The notes: a model not told the origin generated them from the sequence alone. Numbered from the stretch's first letter, positions 24,381-32,995 are shown. The stretch: 36,800 bases of DNA from Eubacteriales bacterium OttesenSCG-928-K08 (GCA_030266105.1 JAJDHH010000013.1:1-36800), one strand, 5' to 3'. Program-made: numbers and translations.

Positions 24381-25643
24381 CTAAACGCCAAGCAGCGCAC
24401 GAATTTCTTTTTCCTGCTTTTTCAGCTTGCCTACGCACACCGTTGCTAAATTTTCAATATCAAGCACCTTGGGTATTACGCGCATAATGTCCTCCTGGGT
24501 CACTGCCTCAATCCTTCGTATGGCCTCCTGCTCGTTATATTCACGGTTAAGCAAAAGCAAGGTTTTGCCAAGCGCATTCATGCGGCTGGATGTTCCCTCC
24601 TGCCCGAGCAAATAGCTGCCCTTAAGCTGCTCACGGCTGCGAACGAATTCTTCCTTCGTGAGGCCCTTTGCTTTTAAATCGTCAATTTCCTCTAACATGA
24701 GCTTAACTACCTGCGCCGCCTGTTGTTCGCCTGTACCTGCATAAAGCGCAAAGCTGCCCGCTGTTTTGTAGCAGCTTGGGTAGGAATATATCGTGTAGGC
24801 AAGGCCGCGTTCCTCGCGTATGCGCTGGAATAGGCGCGAGCTCATGCTGCCGCCCAAAGCATTGCTCAAAACAAATAGTGGATATTGATCATCCGAATCC
24901 ATTGCTGTGCCGGGCAGCGCCATGCAGATATGTATCTGCTCAATATCCTTTTCGATGCCCAAAAATCTACTTCCGCCGGGGGCAGTATTAGGCTCATCTT
25001 TAATTAGTTCGCCTTTTTTTACATGCGCGAACTTTTCACGCAGCATATCAAACAGTTTATTCTTTTCAAAATTACCCGCCACAGCAATTACAATGCGTTG
25101 CCCAATATACTGGCGGGCCATGTATTTTTGAAAATTCTCTTTGCCAAATGAGCGCACACTTTGTTCAGTGCCCAAAATCGGCTTTGCGAGCGCATCCTCT
25201 AAATAATAAAGCGAAGCGACCTGCTCATGCGCTAAATCCTCAGGGCTATCCTGTGTCATGAGAATTTCTTCGCAGATTACGCCTTGCTCCTTTTCGATTT
25301 CTTTAGGCGCTAGCACTGAGTTTTGCACAATGTCAGCCAGCATGTCCACCGCGATATCAAGGTGCTCATCCAGCACCTTAGCGTAATAGCAGGTGCACTC
25401 CTTGGAAGTAAATGCATTAATTGTGCCGCCAATGCCATCCATTTGGGCTGCAATATCCTGCGCGCTGCGCTTTTGCGTTCCCTTAAAAAGCATGTGCTCA
25501 ATAAAGTGGGAAATCCCCCCCTCATCCGGAAGTTCATTTTTTGAGCCGGTGCCCACCCACACGCCAACCGCACAGGAGCGCACCTGCTCGATAGGCTCAC
25601 ATATTACTCGAATGCCATTTGCTAATTCTTCATTAAAAATCAT
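24381..25643 (-). CDS. M16 family zinc peptidase (YmxG/MlpA-like)
   Basis: A 420-residue peptidase. The inverted zinc motif is HFIEH (H46, E49, H50) with the third ligand E126 in VICEEI. The C-terminal half contains GSMSSRLFQRIREERGLAYTI, the second-domain motif of pitrilysin-like proteases. It is soluble, without a signal peptide. Its place, two genes downstream of pnp with a YlxY-like gene between, matches the B. subtilis order pnpA-ylxY-mlpA, supporting orthology with YmxG/MlpA. Family members of this kind degrade peptides; the native substrate is unknown. AGAGG precedes the ATG. Confidence 0.92.
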   Translation of the reverse strand: MIFNEELANGIRVICEPIEQVRSCAVGVWVGTGSKNELPDEGGISHFIEHMLFKGTQKRSAQDIAAQMDGIGGTINAFTSKECTCYYAKVLDEHLDIAVDMLADIVQNSVLAPKEIEKEQGVICEEILMTQDSPEDLAHEQVASLYYLEDALAKPILGTEQSVRSFGKENFQKYMARQYIGQRIVIAVAGNFEKNKLFDMLREKFAHVKKGELIKDEPNTAPGGSRFLGIEKDIEQIHICMALPGTAMDSDDQYPLFVLSNALGGSMSSRLFQRIREERGLAYTIYSYPSCYKTAGSFALYAGTGEQQAAQVVKLMLEEIDDLKAKGLTKEEFVRSREQLKGSYLLGQEGTSSRMNALGKTLLLLNREYNEQEAIRRIEAVTQEDIMRVIPKVLDIENLATVCVGKLKKQEKEIRALLGV

Positions 25644-25665
25644 GTCTTTTCCTCTGCCTTATTCT

Positions 25666-26358
25666 TTAGCCCAGCGCCTGACTAACCGTGCCTATTTTGT
25701 AACCCTGCTGGCGCAAGCCATCCAGGCATGCAGGCAACGCTTTAAACGCTTCCATCGTGGGCTGTATAAGTAATATACTGCCATCAAAAGGCCTATCCAA
25801 TGCACGCGAAAGAATATCCTGCGCATCTCCTCTGCCGCTCAAAAGATCCACCGTGCACATCACATGCACAAGCCCAACACGCCCTGCTGCCTTTGTTGAG
25901 CTTGAGACCTTGCGCGTTCCCGAATAATACAATTCGGGCCTTACGCCGCATGCTGCATGAATAACCTCGATGGATTTTTCAATATCCTTAACCAGCGCAT
26001 CCCTGTCACCATCAAAAAACGGTGTCATGCCCATTGTGCCAATTTCATGGCCATTTTGCACCATTTTGTTAAGGAGACCGGAGTTTTCCTTCGCCCAATC
26101 GCCACTGACCATAAATGTAATTTTAACATTTTGATCCTTCAGCAAATCGAGCATGTCCGGCAGCGCGTCGGCATTCCAGCTAACGGCGCATTCAAGCGCA
26201 AGCGTATCTTCCGCATGGCCACGATATACGGGGCTGTTATATAGCTCGCTCATTGCCGATTGAGCTGTGGGCGTTGAAATCGCGATGTATAGCACAACAA
26301 TCAAAGTTGCAAGCAACGCGTTTGTTAAGGCCCTTCCCTTTTGGTTAAACTTGCGCAT
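25666..26358 (-). CDS. YlxY-like polysaccharide deacetylase homologue, probably inactive
   Basis: A 230-residue protein with an N-terminal membrane anchor (about 11-29). The fold is that of NodB deacetylases (ALPDMLDLLKDQNVKITFMVSG, then NGHEIGTMGM), but the catalytic site is broken: TFDDG is replaced by ALECAVSWNAD, the second metal-binding His of HxxxxH is Met (about M109), and the RPPYG motif is replaced by RPELYYSG. H104 remains. It is therefore probably not a deacetylase. The position between pnp and the M16 peptidase gene equals that of B. subtilis ylxY, and it is shorter than YlxY. The ATG at 26358 has AAAGGGG at 7 bases. A long hairpin lies just upstream. Confidence 0.8.
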   Translation of the reverse strand: MRKFNQKGRALTNALLATLIVVLYIAISTPTAQSAMSELYNSPVYRGHAEDTLALECAVSWNADALPDMLDLLKDQNVKITFMVSGDWAKENSGLLNKMVQNGHEIGTMGMTPFFDGDRDALVKDIEKSIEVIHAACGVRPELYYSGTRKVSSSTKAAGRVGLVHVMCTVDLLSGRGDAQDILSRALDRPFDGSILLIQPTMEAFKALPACLDGLRQQGYKIGTVSQALG

Positions 26359-26372
26359 AGACATTCCCCTTT

Positions 26373-26408
26373 CGCCTGTTACACCATGTATATGCGGCGT
26401 AACAGGCG
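26373..26408 (-). other. Inverted repeat beside the ylxY-like ribosome binding site
   Basis: Perfect 10-base arms CGCCTGTTAC / GTAACAGGCG separated by 16 bases. In RNA the hairpin would end directly before AAAGGGG, the ribosome binding site. No T-run follows, so it is not a terminator. It may be an operator or an RNA element. Confidence 0.6.
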
Positions 26409-26424
26409 AGAATGTCTGCCTGTC

Positions 26425-26458
26425 AAAAAAGCGGCGCAGATTGCCGCGCCACTTTTTT
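26425..26458 (-). terminator. Terminator after pnp
   Basis: A 13-bp stem with one mismatch (AAAAAAGTGGCGC / GCGCCGCTTTTTT as read on the minus strand) and an 8-base loop, followed by the T-run. It lies about 60 bases beyond the pnp stop and separates pnp from the YlxY-like gene. Confidence 0.85.
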
Positions 26459-26516
26459 TAAAACTCAACCACGGCCCCGCGATCCACCGGCCAAGGTTAA
26501 CTTTGTTGCCGGTAAT

Positions 26517-27014
26517 CTACTGTTGATCCTCCGGAAGCAAGCCCTTCCTCGTCAGGTTGATTTTGCCCTGCTTATCAATTTCAGTTACGCGCACGAGGAT
26601 TTCATCGCCAATGTTAACAACATCCTCAACCTTTTCCACGCGCTTATTATCAAGCTTTGAAATGTGAACTAGGCCATCCTTGCCAGGAGTCAGGTTAACA
26701 AAGGCGCCAAATGTCATTATGCGCACAACCCGGCCCAGGAACACATCGCCAACCTCGATATCTTTAACAATGCCATCGATGATCTTTTTCGCTTCATCCG
26801 CAGCCGCAGCATCCGGCGAGGCGATAAAAACGCGGCCATCATCTTCAATATCGATCTTTACGCCGGTATCAGCAATGATTTTATTGATAGTTTTGCCGCC
26901 CGAGCCAATAACATCCCTGATTTTGTCGGGGTTAATGCTAAACGAAATGATGCGCGGGGCATACGCCGAAAGCTCCTTGCGGGGCTCCGGCAAGGTTTCG
27001 AGCATTTTGTCCAA
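26517..27014 (-). CDS. pnp: Polynucleotide phosphorylase, C-terminal fragment (KH and S1 domains)
   Basis: This 165-residue fragment continues pnp in the same frame after the internal TAG. It holds the KH domain (about 27-80; [17 protein letters not shown] with the GxxG loop) and the S1 RNA-binding domain (about 92-160; [31 protein letters not shown]). It has no catalytic residue. The frame is open back to the TAG at 27039-27041; the sequence [12 protein letters not shown] just after the stop is native PNPase, so the join is exact. A separate product could begin at TTG 27014 or ATG 27005, with only a weak GGCAGG upstream. Otherwise this part is made only by read-through. Confidence 0.85.
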   Translation of the reverse strand: MDKMLETLPEPRKELSAYAPRIISFSINPDKIRDVIGSGGKTINKIIADTGVKIDIEDDGRVFIASPDAAAADEAKKIIDGIVKDIEVGDVFLGRVVRIMTFGAFVNLTPGKDGLVHISKLDNKRVEKVEDVVNIGDEILVRVTEIDKQGKINLTRKGLLPEDQQ

Positions 27015-27038
27015 TATGAACAGCCTGCCAACACGCGC

Positions 27039-28610
27039 CTATTCCAGCGCACGGGTGAGAATTTTTTCATCAATGCCCTTGATTTTGATATCCATCTGGA
27101 TCGCCGTGATGCCATCCTTTGTGCCGGCAACCTTAAAGTCCATGTCGCCAAGGAAATCCTCAAGGCCCTGAATATCTGTCAAAACAGCGATGTTTCCATT
27201 GTTTTCGTCCTGAATGAGGCCCATCGCAACACCGGCAACCGGCTTTTTCAGGGGTACGCCAGCATCCATGAGCGCCAGCGTGCTTGCGCAAACCGAAGCC
27301 TGGGATGTGCTGCCGTTGGAGCTTATCACCTCAGAAACAAGGCGCATGCAATATGGGAACTCCTCTTCGCTTGGAAGCATTGGCTCAAGCGAACGCTCAG
27401 CAAGCGCACCGTGGCCGATTTCTCTGCGGCCGGGGCCACGCATCATGCGGGTTTCACCCACGCTATAGGGCGGCATGTTGTATTGGTGCATATAACGTTT
27501 GGTTTCCTCAAGCGACAAACCATCCAACATCTGAGCCTCTCCGATTGTGCCCAATGTGGCAATTGTCAGCACCTGTGTTTGCCCGCGTGTGAATACGCCG
27601 CTGCCATGTGTGCGCGCAAGCACACCCGTTTCGCACCATATGGGGCGAATTTCGTCATGCTTTCTTCCATCGGGGCGAATGCCCTTGTTTATGATTTTGT
27701 CACGCACGACCTCTTTGGTCATGGAATACAATATCGCGTCAATATCCTTTGCACTCTCAGGGTATTCCTCGGCAAAGGCGGCAATCGTTTCTTCTTTCAC
27801 CTGCGCGGAGCGCAATTCGCGTTCCTTACGATCGAATGTATCGAGCGACCATACGACTTTGTCAGCCGCATATTCGCGCACCTTTTGCAAAAGTGTTTCT
27901 TCCGGCGCGTGGATGTTCACTTCGCATTTGGGTTTGCCAACCTCAGCGGCGATGCCTTCAATAAAAGTGACTATCTTTTTAATTTCTTCATGGGCAAAAA
28001 GAATGCCATCGAGCATTTCCTTTTCGGAGACTTCATTTGCGCCCGCTTCAACCATCATAACCGCATCGCGCGTGCCTGCAACGGTCAACTGCATAACGCT
28101 ATTTTCGCGCTGATCGCAATCGGGGTTGATTATATATTCCCCATCCACAAGGCCAACGTTTACTGAGCCTGTAGGCCCCATAAACGGCGCATCGCTTATG
28201 GATAGAGCTATTGATGAGCCAATCATGCCCAGCACATCGGGCGTAACATCCTGCTCAACGGAGAGCACGGTCGCCACAACCTGCACATCTTTATAAAAAC
28301 CTTTGGGAAACAGCGGGCGCAGCGGGCGATCGATCAATCTCGAAGTGAGCACTGCCTTTTCGCTCGGCCTGCCCTCACGCTTGATAAACCCACCGGGGAT
28401 TTTACCCACGGAATACATTTTTTCTTCAAAGTCGCAGCTAAGGGGGAGAAAGTCCACACCATCGCGCGCGGTTTTAGCGACTGTCGCGCAGGTCAGCACC
28501 GCGGTATCGCCACAGCGAACCAGGCAGGAGCCGCCCGCCTGCTCGGCATACTTCCCCGTTTCTACAATTAGTTTTCTGCCGCCTAGCGACATTTCAAATG
28601 TTCTTTCCAC
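27039..28610 (-). CDS. pnp: Polynucleotide phosphorylase, N-terminal catalytic part ending at an in-frame TAG
   Basis: The 523 residues cover both RNase PH domains and the helical linker of PNPase (phosphorolytic 3'-5' exoribonuclease, usually about 700 residues). Landmarks are [12 protein letters not shown] (first PH domain), [31 protein letters not shown], and [20 protein letters not shown] with the catalytic acids. The reading stops at a TAG where homologues have CAG (Gln) in ALEQARxGRLFI. The frame continues for 174 more codons. The core is intact, but KH and S1 are cut off. Start: GTG at 28610 with AAGGAG seven bases upstream. It may be a real nonsense mutation, a recoding site or an assembly error. 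Confidence 0.9.
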   Translation of the reverse strand: MERTFEMSLGGRKLIVETGKYAEQAGGSCLVRCGDTAVLTCATVAKTARDGVDFLPLSCDFEEKMYSVGKIPGGFIKREGRPSEKAVLTSRLIDRPLRPLFPKGFYKDVQVVATVLSVEQDVTPDVLGMIGSSIALSISDAPFMGPTGSVNVGLVDGEYIINPDCDQRENSVMQLTVAGTRDAVMMVEAGANEVSEKEMLDGILFAHEEIKKIVTFIEGIAAEVGKPKCEVNIHAPEETLLQKVREYAADKVVWSLDTFDRKERELRSAQVKEETIAAFAEEYPESAKDIDAILYSMTKEVVRDKIINKGIRPDGRKHDEIRPIWCETGVLARTHGSGVFTRGQTQVLTIATLGTIGEAQMLDGLSLEETKRYMHQYNMPPYSVGETRMMRGPGRREIGHGALAERSLEPMLPSEEEFPYCMRLVSEVISSNGSTSQASVCASTLALMDAGVPLKKPVAGVAMGLIQDENNGNIAVLTDIQGLEDFLGDMDFKVAGTKDGITAIQMDIKIKGIDEKILTRALE

Positions 28611-28655
28611 TTGTTTTCTCCTTCGTCTTATCTCATTCTATTTTTTCACCAGCTT

Positions 28656-28664
28656 AGTATAGCA
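28656..28664 (-). promoter_or_regulatory. Extended -10 promoter of pnp
   Basis: TGCTATACT on the minus strand, an extended -10 element, about 45 bases upstream of the GTG start. The -35 region (TGGTAT at 17 bases) is poor. Confidence 0.5.
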
Positions 28665-28728
28665 TGAGTGAGCCTGCCATACCAGTAAAATTGCGGAATT
28701 TATTTGGTAACAGACCTTTTTATTGCTA

Positions 28729-29418
28729 TTATGGCCGCCTGTTTGCTTTTGCCATCATCAACGCACCGCTAACGGTGTTTTCACGATGAATTTTCGCTGC
28801 CATTGCCGCACCCTGTGAATCCCCTGAAGCGATCGCTTCATAAATCATCTTGTGCCAGCGATACGCATCGGGCAGCATATCCGAAATCAAAGTTGCGGTT
28901 CTAAAAAGGTCGAACTTTTTCTCAAATTGTCTATATGTCTCAATCAGATAAGGGTTTTGAGAAGCGCTTATTATAATTTCGTGAAACTCCGAATCCAGCA
29001 ACGAAAAAGTTACCATGTCGTTTTTCTCGACCGCATTTTTGGTTTTAGCGACATTTTGTTTAAGCTTTGCAAGTTGATCGCCCAATATGTTTTTGACAGC
29101 AAGCTCGGAGGAGTATATCTCCAGCATCAGCCTAAACTCGTTAATCGCTAGATAATCCTCCATCTTTAGCGTGTAAACAGAATAGCCCGAAGCACCCTCG
29201 CGCACAAGATAACCATCAAGCGCAAGCCTGTTCATCGCCTCGCGCACGGGTGAGCGCGATAAGCCCAGCTGCGCGGATAAATCCTCCTGGCTAATCCGCT
29301 GCCCGCACTTTAAAAAACCTGACAAAATCGCATCTATCACGACCGTATGCACCAAATCTGTTTTGCTTAGAAAAGGATTGTTTAAGCGCAGGTTTTCCAG
29401 CTGTTCTTTTAAATCCAT
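28729..29418 (-). CDS. GntR family transcriptional regulator with FCD domain
   Basis: A 229-residue regulator. The winged helix-turn-helix (about 18-80) shows ISQEDLSAQLGLSRSPVREAMNRLALDGYL, a classical GntR motif. The FCD ligand domain (about 90-220) has the acid/histidine metal pattern FRLMLEIYSSELA, LDSEFHEIIISAS and HKMIYEAIASGD. FCD regulators bind small carboxylates. It is divergent from the P-loop/oxidoreductase operon, sharing a 273-base gap, and so is a candidate to regulate it. The ATG at 29418 has AAAGGA at 6 bases; the upstream extension has no site. It lies 118 bases upstream of pnp on the same strand. Confidence 0.92.
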   Translation of the reverse strand: MDLKEQLENLRLNNPFLSKTDLVHTVVIDAILSGFLKCGQRISQEDLSAQLGLSRSPVREAMNRLALDGYLVREGASGYSVYTLKMEDYLAINEFRLMLEIYSSELAVKNILGDQLAKLKQNVAKTKNAVEKNDMVTFSLLDSEFHEIIISASQNPYLIETYRQFEKKFDLFRTATLISDMLPDAYRWHKMIYEAIASGDSQGAAMAAKIHRENTVSGALMMAKANRRP

Positions 29419-29482
29419 TTTGAGTCCTTTCTCCGTGAATACGACCTTATTATATATTTTCCTTGTATGCATAATTATATCA

Positions 29483-29511
29483 ATTATAAGCAACTTTTTG
29501 CGCACCCGCAA
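29483..29511 (-). promoter_or_regulatory. Promoter of the GntR-family gene
   Basis: TTGCGG, 17 bases, TATAAT on the minus strand. TATGCATA, an 8-base palindrome, lies just downstream (29466-29473) and may be part of an autoregulatory site. Confidence 0.6.
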
Positions 29512-29613
29512 GGCCGTAAATAAGTACTGTTCAGTGAAAATTGTACACATATTTGTCCACCCCTTTGCTTTTCGACCGCAACTTCATACATAAGCCGCCT
29601 TTTGCCGACAAAT

Positions 29614-29642
29614 TTGGTGAGTGAAATCGTGCATGTTATACT
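29614..29642 (+). promoter_or_regulatory. Promoter of the 2-oxoacid oxidoreductase operon
   Basis: TTGGTG, 17 bases, TATACT. The start point would be near 29649, about 43 bases before the ATG of the P-loop gene. It is back to back with the GntR promoter. Confidence 0.6.
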
Positions 29643-29691
29643 TTTTATAAATAAGTTGCAAAATATGTACAACATATGGGAGCAAAAGGTT

Positions 29692-30378
29692 ATGAAAAAA
29701 ACCTATCAAGCACTGCTCGAAGGCGCCAAAAACTTTGTTTTTCTTGGCGAAGCGGGCTCCGGAAAAAGTGAAATTGCACTTAATTGCGCTATTGCACTCG
29801 CAAAAGATAGCGAGCAAGGCGTGCACTTTTTTGATCTTGACCAAACTAAGCCGCTCTACCGTTCAAGGGATGCGCGGTCTGTTCTTGCTACCCATAACAT
29901 CACGCTCCACCATGAAGTGCATGATTTTGATTCGCCAACGATCGTTGGCGGCGTAACCCAAAGCCTTAATAGCGCCGACTTTACTTTGCTCGACATTGGC
30001 GGAGGAGAAAACGGCGCAAAGATGATCGGCCGCTTTGCAAAGTTCTTAAACCGTGACGATACGGCGGTTTATTATGTTGTTAACCCATATCGCCCATGGT
30101 CGCGCGATATTTGGGCGGTGGATCAAACACTGTCCGCAATACTTCAGGTTTCAAGGATCAATAAAGTGCGCATGCTTGTTAACCCAAACCTTGGCGCAGG
30201 CACCAGCGCCGAAGAGTTTTTGGAAGGGCTTAACCGTGCAAAAGCAATGCTTGATGAGCACATCACGCTGGAGGCTGCTTTTGTGCGCGAGGAACTGCTT
30301 GAAGATGTATCCAATAAAACGCAGCTGATGACGCTGCCTTTAAATTTATACTTAAAATACGATTGGATTGATGAATAA
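29692..30378 (+). CDS. P-loop NTPase leading a 2-oxoacid oxidoreductase operon
   Basis: A 228-residue soluble protein. FLGEAGSGKSEIALN (17-31) is a Walker A motif; VHFFDLDQTKPLYRSRD (about 47-63) resembles the switch I region of MinD/NifH/SIMIBI ATPases; LLDIGGGENGAKM (about 103-115) could be the Walker B/switch II. The second half has a Rossmann-like run (AVYYVVNPYRPW, VRMLVNPN). I recognise the superfamily but no named family. The ATG at 29692 has GGAG and AAAGG upstream. It is followed 15 bases later by the ferredoxin subunit gene. Its constant setting here suggests a role in assembly or metallo-centre loading of the oxidoreductase; this is inference. Confidence 0.68.
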   Translation: MKKTYQALLEGAKNFVFLGEAGSGKSEIALNCAIALAKDSEQGVHFFDLDQTKPLYRSRDARSVLATHNITLHHEVHDFDSPTIVGGVTQSLNSADFTLLDIGGGENGAKMIGRFAKFLNRDDTAVYYVVNPYRPWSRDIWAVDQTLSAILQVSRINKVRMLVNPNLGAGTSAEEFLEGLNRAKAMLDEHITLEAAFVREELLEDVSNKTQLMTLPLNLYLKYDWIDE

Positions 30379-30393
30379 AAGGAGGTAACGACA

Positions 30394-30597
30394 ATGGCCG
30401 AAGTAAAAATCCGGCAGGAGAGCTGCAAAAGCTGCGAATATTGCGTTCGCTTTTGCAACAAGGATGTGCTTGCAATAGGCAGCGAAGTGAATGCCAAGGG
30501 GTACCCTTATGTGGTGGTGAAAAACCCCGAAAACTGCATAGGCTGTGCGCTTTGCGCGCAAATGTGCCCGGACGCGGCAATCGAAGTCTATAAATAG
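30394..30597 (+). CDS. 2-Oxoacid:ferredoxin oxidoreductase, delta (2[4Fe-4S]) subunit
   Basis: A 67-residue ferredoxin. Two cluster motifs are present: CKSCEYCVRFC (first) and CIGCALCAQMCP (second). The first lacks the usual proline after the fourth cysteine (FCN instead of CP). As a subunit it passes electrons between the TPP site and external ferredoxin. AAAGGAGG precedes the ATG. It is followed 11 bases later by the alpha subunit gene, the order delta-alpha-beta-gamma seen in Vor/Kor-type complexes. Confidence 0.93.
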   Translation: MAEVKIRQESCKSCEYCVRFCNKDVLAIGSEVNAKGYPYVVVKNPENCIGCALCAQMCPDAAIEVYK

Positions 30598-30608
30598 GAG
30601 GAAATACC

Positions 30609-31682
30609 ATGAGCAGAATCTTTCTCAAGGGCTGTGAAGCAATCGCGGAGGCCGCTGTTAGATCCGGCTGCCGTTTTTTTGCGGGTTATCCCATCACGCC
30701 CCAAAACGAAATACCGGAATATCTCTCCCGGCGTTTGCCTGAGGTTGGCGGCACATTTGTGCAGGGCGAAAGCGAGGTCGCTTCAGTTAACATGGTCTAT
30801 GGCGCGGCACAGACAGGCACCCGCGCGATGACCTCCTCATCAAGCTGCGGCATCAGCCTCAAAAGCGAAGCCATTTCGTTTTGTGCTTCCGCACGTATCC
30901 CGATGGTGTATGCAAACATAGCACGCGGCGGCCCCGGCATTGGCAGCATCCACCCCGCGCAGCAGGATTACATGCAGGCAACAAAGGCCAGCGGCAACGG
31001 CGGCTTTAGAATGATGGTGTTTGCGCCGGCCACCGTGCAGGAGGCTGTGGACATGACATACGCCGCATTTGATTACGCGCAGCGTGACCGCAACCCCGTG
31101 CTCATATTAGCCGACGGTGTGCTTGGCACGATTATGGAGCCTGTGGTTTTGCCCGAGCTTAGAAGCGAGCAGGAGGTCAAAGCCCTTAAGGATGCACAAA
31201 GGGATTGGGCGCTTGTTGGCCACAACCCGGCAGATGGCCGCGCATTCATAAAACCCGGCCGCTGGTCCACGCTTGATCAGGAACAGGCCTGCAAGGATAA
31301 TGAAGCGCTCTATGCCTCATGGGAAAATGATGTTCAGGTTGAAGAATATCTGGTTGACGACGCGCAGTATATTATCACCGCGTATGGCATTTCCGGCCGT
31401 ATCGCAAAATCGGCAGTCAACAAGCTTCGCGCCGAGGGTATTTTGGTGGGACTTATTCGCCCAAAAACAGTCTCACCCTTCCCCTATGGCGCAATTGAGC
31501 AGCTGGACTATTCGCGCGTGAAGGCGATCTTGGATGTGGAAATGTCCATACCCGCACAGATGGTGTTTGATGTGAAGCTTGCGGTTAAGGATCGCTGCCC
31601 AATCCACACCTGCCTGCGTTCGGGTGGAGAGATCATGAGCCGCGAAAAAATCGTGGAAGCCGTTCGGGCGCTCGCACAGTAA
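30609..31682 (+). CDS. 2-Oxoacid:ferredoxin oxidoreductase, alpha subunit (VorB/KorA-like)
   Basis: A 357-residue subunit. FFAGYPITPQNEIPEYL is the N-terminal signature, followed by GARE-type sequence FVQGESEVASVNMVYGA, then TSSSSCGISLKSEAISF, ARGGPGIGSIHPAQQDYM and DGVLGTIMEPV. The C-terminal domain (about 240-357) is the transketolase-C-like region. It forms the substrate/TPP pyrimidine-binding half of the enzyme that decarboxylates a 2-oxoacid with CoA to acyl-CoA and reduced ferredoxin. GGAGG precedes the ATG. Whether the substrate is branched-chain oxoacid, 2-oxoglutarate or another cannot be told here. Confidence 0.93.
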   Translation: MSRIFLKGCEAIAEAAVRSGCRFFAGYPITPQNEIPEYLSRRLPEVGGTFVQGESEVASVNMVYGAAQTGTRAMTSSSSCGISLKSEAISFCASARIPMVYANIARGGPGIGSIHPAQQDYMQATKASGNGGFRMMVFAPATVQEAVDMTYAAFDYAQRDRNPVLILADGVLGTIMEPVVLPELRSEQEVKALKDAQRDWALVGHNPADGRAFIKPGRWSTLDQEQACKDNEALYASWENDVQVEEYLVDDAQYIITAYGISGRIAKSAVNKLRAEGILVGLIRPKTVSPFPYGAIEQLDYSRVKAILDVEMSIPAQMVFDVKLAVKDRCPIHTCLRSGGEIMSREKIVEAVRALAQ

Positions 31683-31692
31683 GGAGGTCGCT

Positions 31693-32430
31693 ATGAAACA
31701 AGTATATAAACGCACTGAAACATTTCAGGAAAACATGGTTTCCGGCTTTTGCCCGGGCTGCATGCACGGCACAGTTTTTAAGCTCATAGGCGAAGTGCTT
31801 GAAGAGCTCAATATCGTCAACCGCACAGCCGTAGTTCTTGGCGTGGGCTGCTGCGGCCTTGCGATGGAATACATCACCTACGATAACACAACCTCTCCGC
31901 ACGGGCGCGCCTGCGCAGTTGCAACGGGCATTAAACGCGCTAACCCCGACACGGTTGTTTACACCTATCAGGGCGATGGCGATCTTGCGGCAATCGGCCT
32001 GGCGGAAACACTTTCCGCAGCCAACCGCGGCGAAAACTTCACCGTCATTTTTGTAAACAACGGCATTTATGGCATGACAGGTGGCCAAATGGCCCCCACA
32101 ACGCTTGTTGGCATGAAGGCCACAACCGCGCAAAATGGCCGCAACCCCAAAGAGCACGGCTACCCCATGCATATGTGCGAAATCTTAAACCAGCTCACCG
32201 CCCCTACATACCTTGAGCGCTGCAGCTGCAACACACCTGCGAATGTTATCAAAACCCGCAAGGCCATTCGCAAGGCATTCCAAAACCAGCTGGATAACAA
32301 GGGCTTCTCGTTGGTGGAAATAGTCACAAGCTGCCCCACCAACTGGGGGCTGGACGCGATGGAATCCTTAAAATTCCTCGAAGAAAAGATGCTGCCCGAA
32401 TACCCGCTGGGTGTTTTCAGGGACAGGTAA
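31693..32430 (+). CDS. 2-Oxoacid:ferredoxin oxidoreductase, beta subunit (TPP-binding)
   Basis: A 245-residue subunit. FCPGCMHG gives the early conserved cysteine pair region, GVGCCGLAMEY follows, and the TPP-magnesium motif is GDGDLAAIGLAETLSAANRG with VNNGIYGMTGGQMAPTT. The late CPTNWGLDA is typical of KorB/VorA. AAGGAGG precedes the ATG and the gene starts 10 bases after the alpha subunit stop. It binds the thiamine diphosphate that attacks the oxoacid. The stretch YLERCSCNTPANVI contributes further cysteines, possibly structural. Confidence 0.93.
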   Translation: MKQVYKRTETFQENMVSGFCPGCMHGTVFKLIGEVLEELNIVNRTAVVLGVGCCGLAMEYITYDNTTSPHGRACAVATGIKRANPDTVVYTYQGDGDLAAIGLAETLSAANRGENFTVIFVNNGIYGMTGGQMAPTTLVGMKATTAQNGRNPKEHGYPMHMCEILNQLTAPTYLERCSCNTPANVIKTRKAIRKAFQNQLDNKGFSLVEIVTSCPTNWGLDAMESLKFLEEKMLPEYPLGVFRDR

Positions 32431-32440
32431 GGAGGAGAAT

Positions 32441-32989
32441 ATGGAACGAAACTTAATGATCGCTGGTTTTGGCGGGCAGGGCGTTATGGTGATGGGCAAG
32501 CTCCTATCCTACGCAACCTGCTACTCGACGGACAAAAACGTAACGTTTTTCCCCTCCTATGGCGCTGAGCAGCGCGGCGGCACAGCAAACTGCTATGTTG
32601 TAATTTCCGATGAAGACATAGGCGCACCGCTTGGCGACATTATGGACGACCTTATTGTTATGAACGGGCCGTCGCTCAACAAGTTTTTGTATAAGCTCAG
32701 GCCGGGCGGAACGCTTTATGTGAACAGCTCCATCGCCAAGGACCCAATCACACGAGACGATATCACAGTTGTTCAAGCGCCGGTTACAGAGCTTGCGCTG
32801 GAGCTTGGCAACGCAAAGGTGCTTAACGTTATCATGCTGGGCGTTTACATTGGTTTTACGGATGTTATTCCCGAAGATGTTGTTTGGGAGACAATCATGC
32901 AGCAGCTTGGCAAAAAAGAAGCGCTCATTCCGCTCAACAAACAAGCCTTTGCTAAAGGGCTGGAAATTGGACGAAACGCAAGGAAATAG
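32441..32989 (+). CDS. 2-Oxoacid:ferredoxin oxidoreductase, gamma subunit
   Basis: A 182-residue subunit. MIAGFGGQGVMVMGKLLSYA at the N-terminus and PSYGAEQRGGTANCYVVIS are the family signatures (CoA-binding region). AAGGAGG precedes the ATG at 32441, 10 bases after the beta subunit stop; an in-frame upstream start overlapping the beta gene has no site. It is the last gene of the five-gene operon and is followed by a strong terminator. Confidence 0.93.
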   Translation: MERNLMIAGFGGQGVMVMGKLLSYATCYSTDKNVTFFPSYGAEQRGGTANCYVVISDEDIGAPLGDIMDDLIVMNGPSLNKFLYKLRPGGTLYVNSSIAKDPITRDDITVVQAPVTELALELGNAKVLNVIMLGVYIGFTDVIPEDVVWETIMQQLGKKEALIPLNKQAFAKGLEIGRNARK

Positions 32990-32995
32990 CCTAAT

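Noticed and set aside
27039-27041. TAG as a sense codon (for example pyrrolysine)
   Set aside because: Several genes in the window end in TAG at proper family lengths, and the site is not where a pyrrolysine or catalytic residue is expected, so a general reassignment is unlikely.
27411-28166. 251-codon open frame on the plus strand opposite pnp
   Set aside because: It is the antisense shadow of a G+C-richer conserved gene; it has no ribosome binding site or recognisable protein motif.
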